NCBI RefSeq assembly: GCF_004342425.1 | Contig: NZ_SLWQ01000005.1 | Span: forward strand, 62,001 to 126,000 | Source of the DNA: Dokdonella fugitiva | GTDB lineage: Bacteria; Pseudomonadota; Gammaproteobacteria; Xanthomonadales; Rhodanobacteraceae | Length of the DNA: 64,000 bases | Direction: 5' to 3' | Shown here: piece by piece, positions 17,388-23,358 of the stretch | Layout: every line of letters begins with the position of its first letter | Position numbering within the stretch: position 1 is the first letter of the stretch | Translations under genes and position numbers: made by a program | The notes under the pieces: model-generated | Databases searched by the model: none | What the model was told of the DNA's origin: nothing | What the model saw: the letters and a program-made list of their open reading frames with translations, nothing else

Positions 17388-18170
17388 TCAGTGGAGCTTG
17401 TGCAGCTGGTCGTAACCGGCCGCGAACTCGGAGCATGCAAGCCAGTGCTCGAAGTCGAGCGAGCCCTTCCATGCCGCATTCGCCGGGACCAGCGTGTCGG
17501 TCGCGAGCTCGGCGCCGAAATACGGCGCGTGGACGTCCGCGATCACTTCGCGCGGATCCTCGATCCGCGACATGAAGCGTTGCGCGAGCCCGGACAGCGA
17601 ATCGCGGTCGGGGCCGGCGATCTCGACGATGCCGTTCGTGGGCGGCTGCAGCGCGAAACGCGCAACCGCCTCGGCGACGTCCTCCGACGCGATCGGCTGC
17701 ACGAGCGCCGGCGAGAGCCGGATCGTCGTGCCTTGCGCCGCCGATTGGATGATGCCCGGCAGGAATTCGAAGAACTGCGTCGAATGGATGATCGTGTATG
17801 GAATGCCGGATTCGCGGACCAATGCCTCCTGCGCCTGCTTGGCGCGGAAGTATCCGCTCGCCGAAAGCCGGTCCGTACCCACGACGGAGAGCGCGAGGTG
17901 GTGGCTCACGCCGGCCTTCGCCTCGGCCGCGAGCAGGTTGCGCCCGGCCGTGCGGAAGAAGTCGAGCGCGGCCGCATCCTCGAACGACGGCGAGTTCGCG
18001 AGGTCGACGACGATGCGCGCGCCTGCCAGTGCGGCGTCGAGTCCTTCGCCGGTGAGCACGTCCACGCCCGTCGCCGGGGCGGCGGCGACCACCTCGTGAC
18101 CCTGGGCGCGCAAGCGCGCGGTGACCTTGCTGCCGATGCGGCCGGTGCCTCCGATGATGACGATCTTCAC
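17388..18170 (-). CDS. NmrA-like NAD(P)-binding oxidoreductase
   Basis: The 260-residue protein opens with a Rossmann motif (MKIVIIGGTGRIGSKV) and has the atypical SDR layout of the NmrA/quinone oxidoreductase-like group, including YFRAKQAQEALVRESGIPYTI and STQFFEF. The SDR Tyr-x3-Lys is present as YFRAK. It may reduce quinones or act as a redox sensor. It heads the OsmC/cytochrome b/bestrophin group, 37 bp before the OsmC gene. A LysR regulator lies 143 bp upstream on the same strand and may control the group. Confidence 0.85.
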   Translation of the reverse strand: MKIVIIGGTGRIGSKVTARLRAQGHEVVAAAPATGVDVLTGEGLDAALAGARIVVDLANSPSFEDAAALDFFRTAGRNLLAAEAKAGVSHHLALSVVGTDRLSASGYFRAKQAQEALVRESGIPYTIIHSTQFFEFLPGIIQSAAQGTTIRLSPALVQPIASEDVAEAVARFALQPPTNGIVEIAGPDRDSLSGLAQRFMSRIEDPREVIADVHAPYFGAELATDTLVPANAAWKGSLDFEHWLACSEFAAGYDQLHKLH

Positions 18171-18313
18171 GGGAATCCTCCTCGACGTTGGGACATGCCG
18201 GCGGGCACGCTCTGGCCGCTACCGGCTGTCGCCATGCTAGGTATCGCCTACACGAGCCGGAAGCCGCCTGCAGGAACGCGCCGTGTTTCCGCCGGCGCAT
18301 CAATCCGCGCACC

Positions 18314-19354
18314 TCACGCGTTCGCGACGACGTCGCGCGCGGCGAGGGCGACCGGCCAGCTCGCGGCATCGGGCCGCGGGAGCGGCGAGCAGTCGAGGTC
18401 GAGCGCCCGTACCGATGCGGTCATGAAGTCGACGAAGGCGCGAATGCGCTTGGGCAGCTGCTGCCGGCTCAGGTAGCACAGGTAGTGGCCGCCGTCGTCG
18501 GGAGAGAACTCGTCGAGGCACGTGACGAGCGTGCCGGCCCTCAGCGCGTCGCAGACGAGGCAGGCAGGGAGCTGCGCTAGCCCTTCGCCGGCGAACACCG
18601 ACTCGAGGATCAAGGCGGGGTCGTTCAAGGTGAGCCCGGTCTCCGGCGTCATCGCGGACGCCCGGCCATCGACGCGGAACGTCCACTCGCGCAGGCGGCC
18701 ATTGGCGAGGCGCTGGTTGATGCATGCGTGGCGCGCGATTTCGTCGACCGACTGCGGCAGGCCGTTGCGTCGTGCATAGCCGGGGGCGGCGCAGACGGCC
18801 ATCTGCATCGGAATGAGCTGCTTGGCGATGACCTGGCTGTCGGCGAGCACGCCGTCGCGGAAGGCGACGTCGATGCGGTCCTTCACGAGGTCGCACTCGC
18901 GCTCGTCGAGCACGAGTTCGACGGCGACGTCGCGATGCCGCGCACGAAAGCCGGCGATCAGCGGCGCGACGACCTTGCGCCCGAAACCCAGCGGTGCGGC
19001 GATGCGAAGCAGGCCGCGCGGCGGCCCCTCGCGCAGGTCGCGCATCTCTTCGAGCGCCTGCAGGATGCGCTCGACGCCGGGACGGCAGTTCTCGAAGAAG
19101 AGCTCGCCCTCGCGCGTGAGCGACGTGGCGCGCGTGGTGCGCTGGAACAGCCGCGCGGCAAGCTGCGCTTCGAGCTTCTGCACGCTGCGGCTCACCGCCG
19201 AGCGGCCTACGCCGAGGCGCTCGCCCGCGCGCGCGAAGCTGCCTTCGGTCGCCACCGCGATGAATGCGACCACGCCGGCGTAACTCGCCGAGAAACTCGA
19301 GGTGAGAGGGTCGTGGCCGCCGGCGGCGGCATCGGACAACGAATGCGCAAGCAT
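18314..19354 (-). CDS. LysR-family transcriptional regulator
   Basis: The 346-residue protein has an N-terminal winged helix (AFIAVATEGSFARAGERLGVGRSAVSRSVQKLE) and a periplasmic-binding-like effector domain with PLGFGRKVVAPLI. It resembles the DsdA/AaeR-type LysR regulators often paired with oxidoreductase genes. The ATG at 19354 is chosen because AGGGGAAGGA lies 5-8 bp upstream; an in-frame start at 19501 would add a 49-residue basic tail. It is divergent from the cupin gene and upstream of the NmrA-like group. Both are possible targets. The effector is unknown. Confidence 0.88.
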   Translation of the reverse strand: MLAHSLSDAAAGGHDPLTSSFSASYAGVVAFIAVATEGSFARAGERLGVGRSAVSRSVQKLEAQLAARLFQRTTRATSLTREGELFFENCRPGVERILQALEEMRDLREGPPRGLLRIAAPLGFGRKVVAPLIAGFRARHRDVAVELVLDERECDLVKDRIDVAFRDGVLADSQVIAKQLIPMQMAVCAAPGYARRNGLPQSVDEIARHACINQRLANGRLREWTFRVDGRASAMTPETGLTLNDPALILESVFAGEGLAQLPACLVCDALRAGTLVTCLDEFSPDDGGHYLCYLSRQQLPKRIRAFVDFMTASVRALDLDCSPLPRPDAASWPVALAARDVVANA

Positions 19355-19641
19355 GTTCCTTCCCCTGTTCGAGGCCTTGGTACCCGCGAGGGAGCGAAGT
19401 CGATCGACGATCGACATCCGGTAGACGGATGGGCGAGGCGCCTTGTGACGAGGGCGACGCATTGATGCCGAACCTGCAACACGTTGCGTCCTTGCGGGCA
19501 CCTACCGGGGAGCGTGCGCGGCCACCACATTTCGGGTCGGGCGCTTCGCCGCGCCAGGCCATCGACGGGGAATCGTCCAATGAGCGAGCGTCCCGGCTGG
19601 TCGACAGCAGCCGCCCCGATCTACCGTTCCAGGAGACTGAC

Positions 19642-20052
19642 ATGCGCATCATCGGTTTCGTTGCATCGCTCGCGCTCGTGTGCACCGGAGTCGTCCTCGC
19701 AGGCGAGGAGGCGGTGGAAGCACCCGCGCCGATCGTCACGACGCTTTCGCAACGCACGCTGCCGGACTATCCCGGCAAGGAGGTCCTCATGCTCGCGGTC
19801 GAGTATCCGCCGGGTGCCGTCGAGCACACGCATCGTCACGATGCGAACGCCTTCGTCTATGTCCTGCAAGGCTCGATCGTGATGGGCGTGGCCGGCGCGA
19901 ACCCGGTCACGCTGAAGCCCGGGGACACGTTCCACGAGGGGCCTGACGACGTGCACACCATCGGCCGCAACGCGAGTCGGCGGGATCCTGCGAAGTTCGT
20001 CGTCGTCCTATTGAAGGACATCGGCAAGCCGGCGGTGCTACCGGCCGACTGA
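19642..20052 (+). CDS. Exported cupin-domain protein
   Basis: The 136-residue protein has a signal peptide (about 20 residues, LVCTGVVLA) and one cupin domain. The metal-binding set is visible as EHTHRHD (His 62, 64, 66) and a later His 105 in DDVHTIGRN. AGGAGA is the ribosome binding site. Exported small cupins of this type are thought to bind a metal and small ligands; no reaction can be assigned. The LysR gene starts 287 bp away on the other strand, so the shared region 19355-19641 probably holds both promoters. The ECF41 sigma gene follows 79 bp downstream. Confidence 0.85.
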   Translation: MRIIGFVASLALVCTGVVLAGEEAVEAPAPIVTTLSQRTLPDYPGKEVLMLAVEYPPGAVEHTHRHDANAFVYVLQGSIVMGVAGANPVTLKPGDTFHEGPDDVHTIGRNASRRDPAKFVVVLLKDIGKPAVLPAD

Positions 20053-20131
20053 TGACCGGGCGACGCGGCCTTCGGCACGCGGGCGACCATCCCGTGCCAC
20101 AATGCGCGCACCGGCCTCGGCGGGTGCCCGC

Positions 20132-21022
20132 ATGGAAGACGCGATCCAGATCTTCAGTCGGCTGCAGCCGCGCATGCTGGGTGCGGCGTACCGCATGCTC
20201 GGCTCGCTCGCGGAAGCGGAAGACGTGGTGCAGGACGTGTGGGCGCGCTGGCACGGCACGGATATCGACCAGATCGACAACGCCGAGGCCTGGTTGGTTG
20301 CGACGACCACGCGGCGGGCGATCGACCGCCTGCGGCAGGCGCGCGCCGAACGCGAGAAGTACATCGGCCTCTGGCTCCCCGAGCCGGTCCTCACCCCGGA
20401 CGCCACGACGCCGGAGCAGCTGCTGGAAACGTCGAGCGATCTTTCGTTCGCGTTCCTGATGGTGCTCGAGCGGCTCGCCCCTGAAGCGCGTGCCGCGTTC
20501 CTGCTGCACGAAGTGCTCGATGTCGACTACGACGAAATCGCACGTGTGCTGGAAAAATCCGAGGCGACGTGCCGCCAGATCGTGCACCGTGCCCGGAACC
20601 AGCTGCGCGGCGAACGCGTCCGCTATTCCGTCACGCCGCAGGCGCACGAACGACTCATGCGCCGTTTCGTCGATGCGATCGCGGCCGGCGACCTGCGCGC
20701 GATGAAGGACATGCTTGCCGAATCGGTGGAACTCAGGAGCGACGGCGGCGGCCTCGTCCAGACGGTGAAGACGCAGCCGCTCGTCGGCGACCGCCGCATC
20801 GCCGGACTCCTGTTCGCGCCGACGCTGCGCCCGTCGATGCGGATGCGCGTCGAGCTCGCCACGATCAATGGCCATGCCGGCGTGTTGCGCTACCTGCACG
20901 GAGAGCTCGAATCGGCGCAGTTCTACGAAAGCGACGGCGAACGCATCATCCGCCTGTACGTACAGCGCAACCCGCGCAAGTTGCGTCGCCTCGCCGCGCG
21001 CGAAGTGATCGCGCTGCGCTAG
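20132..21022 (+). CDS. ECF41-group RNA polymerase sigma factor with SnoaL-like C-terminal domain
   Basis: The 296-residue protein has sigma region 2 (residues about 5-75, EAEDVVQDVWARW) and region 4 (about 108-160). It then carries an NTF2/SnoaL-like domain of about 120 residues. The ECF41 hallmarks are present: WLPEP at 81-85 between the sigma regions, DGGG at 204-207 and NPRKL at 280-284 (NPDKL in the consensus). In this group the fused C-terminal domain replaces a separate anti-sigma factor and both represses and enables activity. ECF41 genes usually neighbour a carboxymuconolactone decarboxylase or oxidoreductase target. Here the neighbours are a cupin and an alpha/beta hydrolase. Confidence 0.92.
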   Translation: MEDAIQIFSRLQPRMLGAAYRMLGSLAEAEDVVQDVWARWHGTDIDQIDNAEAWLVATTTRRAIDRLRQARAEREKYIGLWLPEPVLTPDATTPEQLLETSSDLSFAFLMVLERLAPEARAAFLLHEVLDVDYDEIARVLEKSEATCRQIVHRARNQLRGERVRYSVTPQAHERLMRRFVDAIAAGDLRAMKDMLAESVELRSDGGGLVQTVKTQPLVGDRRIAGLLFAPTLRPSMRMRVELATINGHAGVLRYLHGELESAQFYESDGERIIRLYVQRNPRKLRRLAAREVIALR

Positions 21023-21210
21023 GCCGCCGGATATCCGACGGTTCCCCCACGAGCGCGCACGCGGCGCCGCGATGCGCGCCCGCACTGATGCGCAGCGCTC
21101 AACAGCATGAGCCCTTCGCGATGCCTTCCGGCTGCGTCCGCAGCTTCCTAGAGTCGGTTCGCGACGGATGACTTCCCGTCGCCGGAACATCACCGCGAGG
21201 AAAATCCCAT

Positions 21211-22188
21211 ATGGATGCACCCACGAAGGCACCAACCACGAATGCGGTCGACACACACCGTCGCCGCATCCTGATCGCGAGCGCCGCCGGCGCGGTCCTC
21301 GCGGCCTTGCCACCGCCCGCGGCCGATGCGGCCGCTCGACGCCGATCCCCCACGAGGAACCACGACATGAAATCGATCACCACCAAAGACGGCACCGAGA
21401 TCTTCTACAAGGACTGGGGTGCCGGACAGCCCGTCGTGTTCCACCACGGCTGGCCGTTGTCGAGCGACGACTGGGATGCGCAGATGCTGTTCTTCGCGCA
21501 GAACGGCTACCGTGTCGTCGCGCACGACCGTCGCGGCCACGGCCGCTCGACGCAGACGACGTCGGGCAACGACATGGATACCTACGCCGCCGACGTCGCG
21601 GCGCTCGTCGATCACCTGGATCTTCGCGACGCGATCCACGTCGGCCACTCGACCGGCGGCGGAGAAGCGGCGCGGTACGTCGCGCGGCATGGCGCGGGCC
21701 GGGTCGCGAAACTCGTATTGATCGGCGCCGTGCCTCCGCTGCTGCTGAAGACGCCGGCCAACCCGGGCGGCACGCCACGCGAGGTGTTCGATGGCCTGCG
21801 CACCCAGCTCGCGGCGAACCGTGCCGCGTTCTACTGGGACTTCCCGGTTCCCTTCTACGGCTTCAATCGCACCGGCACGCCGCTGTCCGAAGCGGTGCGC
21901 CAGAATTGGTGGCGCCAGGCCATGAACGGAGGCGCGAAGGCGCAGTACGACTGCATCGAAGCGTTCTCGGCGACGGACTTCAGCGGCGACCTCGAGCGCA
22001 TCGACGTGCCGACGCTGGTCATGCACGGCGACGACGACCAGATCGTGCCGATCGCCGATTCGGCCATGCTCTCCTCGAAGTTGCTGAAGAACGCGACGCT
22101 CAAGGTCTACAAGGGCTTCCCGCACGGGATGTGCACGACGCACGCGGACGTGGTCAACCCCGACCTCCTGAAGTTCTTCCGCGCCTGA
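21211..22188 (+). CDS. Chloroperoxidase-like alpha/beta hydrolase with two possible starts
   Basis: The 325-residue form has a nucleophile elbow GHSTGGG (Ser 147), an acid in [10 protein letters not shown] and a late His in KGFPHGMC, matching cofactor-free haloperoxidase/esterase enzymes. The first 52 residues carry a Tat-like leader: [20 protein letters not shown] followed by ADA. A second ATG at 21367 ([14 protein letters not shown]) gives a 273-residue protein of normal family length. Both starts have strong ribosome binding sites: GAGGAAAA at 21197-21204 and GAGGAA at 21354-21359. So the enzyme may be made in exported and cytoplasmic forms. It follows the ECF41 sigma factor and may be its target. 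Confidence 0.88.
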   Translation: MDAPTKAPTTNAVDTHRRRILIASAAGAVLAALPPPAADAAARRRSPTRNHDMKSITTKDGTEIFYKDWGAGQPVVFHHGWPLSSDDWDAQMLFFAQNGYRVVAHDRRGHGRSTQTTSGNDMDTYAADVAALVDHLDLRDAIHVGHSTGGGEAARYVARHGAGRVAKLVLIGAVPPLLLKTPANPGGTPREVFDGLRTQLAANRAAFYWDFPVPFYGFNRTGTPLSEAVRQNWWRQAMNGGAKAQYDCIEAFSATDFSGDLERIDVPTLVMHGDDDQIVPIADSAMLSSKLLKNATLKVYKGFPHGMCTTHADVVNPDLLKFFRA

Positions 22189-22550
22189 TCGCGGCGAATG
22201 CTTTCGCCCGTCACGACGAAGACGACGGGTGCCAGGTTGTCGAGGCGGCTGTAACGGGTCGTGCACTTTCCACCCGTTCGTGCACGGGACAGCCCACGTC
22301 GGCGCGGTGTCCCCGCGAAAACCGATCAGCTACACGACAACGTGGCGGGCGAAAGCCATTCGGATGAGCCCTCGGCGCGATGCCGTGTGCAGTGGCCTGC
22401 CGTCGGATGCCGATCCCCCGCTCCGAGCGGACGGTCGCCGCCGCAGCCTTCCGTTCCACCACGCCAGCCGCTTGAGGAGAGCTACGCGCTCGATGCTTGC
22501 CGGAGCGCGTGCCCGCGCATCTCCTGCGTGCGACCCGTGGACGCGACCGC
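22189..22550. other. Intergenic region before the tRNA-Ser locus
   Basis: About 360 bases between the hydrolase stop and the tRNA promoter region. I see no protein-like frame, terminator or RNA gene in it. The open frame that crosses it on the minus strand is continuous with the repeat array and has no family features. Confidence 0.35.
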
Positions 22551-22592
22551 TCACAAAACGCGCAAAGTCTGCGATCATGCGCCCCCGCGAAC
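22551..22592 (+). promoter_or_regulatory. Candidate tRNA-Ser promoter with GC discriminator
   Basis: TCACAA (22551-22556) and GATCAT (22573-22578) are spaced 16 bp apart, a weak but possible sigma-70 promoter. The GCGCCCCCG discriminator that follows is of the stringently controlled, stable-RNA type. It stands directly before the first tRNA-like sequence (22593) and is the only promoter-like element I see before the array. The functional tRNA would then be transcribed through the whole array, with a leader of roughly 600 nucleotides. Confidence 0.4.
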
Positions 22593-22703
22593 GGAGAGAT
22601 GGCGAGCGGCGGCGCAAGCTGCTGGCCCGCAGGGTGAGGGACAGGATGTCCCGAGTAAAACCGGCGCGCCGGCCAACATGGCGCGGCGACGTCACGAGAC
22701 AAC
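22593..22703 (+). repeat. Shortened first unit of the tRNA-Ser array
   Basis: This 111-bp unit begins with GGAGAGATGG, the tRNA-Ser acceptor 5' strand, but joins after about 17 bases directly to the GCGGCGCAAGC hairpin segment. It lacks about 49 bp present in the full 160-bp units. It differs from them at several further positions (GCAAGCTGCTGG, AGGGTGAGGG), so it is the oldest or most eroded copy. From about 22610 onward it is otherwise the same as the others. Confidence 0.85.
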
Positions 22704-22740
22704 GGAGAGATGGCCGAGCGGTTTAAGGCACCGGTCCTGA
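22704..22740 (+). pseudogene. tRNA-Ser 5' half, copy 1
   Basis: Bases 1-37 of tRNA-Ser with one change (C for T at 22737, anticodon-loop position 33). It has the acceptor 5' strand, D arm and anticodon 5' arm but no 3' half, so it cannot form a tRNA on its own. Confidence 0.85.
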
Positions 22741-22863
22741 GCGCGGAGGCAGGATGCCGGAGCCAACAGCGGCGCAAGCCGCTGGCCCGCAGGGCGAGGG
22801 ACAGGATGTCCCGAGTAAAACCGGCGCGCCGGCCAACATGGCGCGGCGACGTCACGAGACAAC

Positions 22864-22900
22864 GGAGAGATGGCCGAGCGGTTTAAGGCACCGGTCTTGA
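22864..22900 (+). pseudogene. tRNA-Ser 5' half, copy 2
   Basis: Identical to bases 1-37 of the intact tRNA-Ser at 23184, ending at the last anticodon base, then diverging into the repeat-specific segment. Confidence 0.85.
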
Positions 22901-23023
22901 GCGCGGAGGCAGGATGCCGGAGCCAACAGCGGCGCAAGCCGCTGGCCCGCAGGGCGAGGGACAGGATGTCCCGAGTAAAACCGGCGCGCCGGCCAACATG
23001 GCGCGGCGACGTCACGAGACAAC

Positions 23024-23060
23024 GGAGAGATGGCCGAGCGGTTTAAGGCACCGGTCTTGA
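23024..23060 (+). pseudogene. tRNA-Ser 5' half, copy 3
   Basis: Identical to copy 2 and to bases 1-37 of the intact tRNA. The next occurrence, 160 bp on, is the functional gene. Confidence 0.85.
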
Positions 23061-23183
23061 GCGCGGAGGCAGGATGCCGGAGCCAACAGCGGCGCAAGCC
23101 GCTGGCCCGCAGGGCGAGGGACAGGATGTCCCGAGTAAAACCGGCGCGCCGGCCAACATGGCGCGGCGACGTCACGAGACAAC

Positions 23184-23273
23184 GGAGAGATGGCCGAGCG
23201 GTTTAAGGCACCGGTCTTGAAAACCGGCGTGGTAGCGATACCACCGTGGGTTCGAATCCCACTCTCTCCGCCA
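23184..23273 (+). tRNA. tRNA-Ser (anticodon UGA)
   Basis: The 90-base gene folds as a class II tRNA. The acceptor stem is GGAGAGA/TCTCTCC, the anticodon stem CCGGT/ACCGG has the loop CTTGAAA (anticodon TGA, reads UCA), and the variable arm is GTGGTAGCGATACCAC. The T arm is GTGGG-TTCGAAT-CCCAC. The discriminator is G and CCA is encoded at 23271-23273. It is the only complete copy in the array and sits at its downstream end. Confidence 0.97.
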
Positions 23274-23358
23274 ACCATCGCCTCCCGCTCGGACGAGCGC
23301 ATGCGATACCACGACGCAGGCGTGCCGGGATTCCTCCGCAGCGCTCCCCCGTCGACGC

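Larger units (their letters stand above)
22704..23183 (+). repeat. Three 160-bp tandem units, each starting with a tRNA-Ser 5' half
   Basis: Units begin at 22704, 22864 and 23024 and are identical except for C at 22737, where the others have T. Each starts with the first 37 bases of tRNA-Ser(UGA), ending exactly at the third anticodon base, and continues with 123 bases of unrelated, hairpin-rich sequence. The hairpins are GGCA-GGA-TGCC, AGCGGC-GCAA-GCCGCT (a GNRA-type loop), GGGACA-GGA-TGTCCC and CGCGCC-N9-GGCGCG. The last unit runs straight into the intact tRNA at 23184, so four identical tRNA 5' halves stand in phase at 160 bp. The near identity points to recent amplification. Confidence 0.95.

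Noticed and set aside
22593-23183. CRISPR array
   Set aside because: The whole 160-bp unit is repeated, including what would be spacers, and each unit contains a tRNA half. No cas genes are near.
22593-23273. Integration site (attL/attR) of a genomic island at tRNA-Ser
   Set aside because: The duplicated part is the 5' half rather than the 3' end. No integrase or foreign gene lies between the copies.
22330-23302. Overlapping minus-strand open frames repeated at 160-bp intervals (MTSPRHVGRR-type proteins)
   Set aside because: They run antisense through the tRNA-Ser array and owe their likeness to the DNA repeat. They lack a ribosome site and any protein-family feature.
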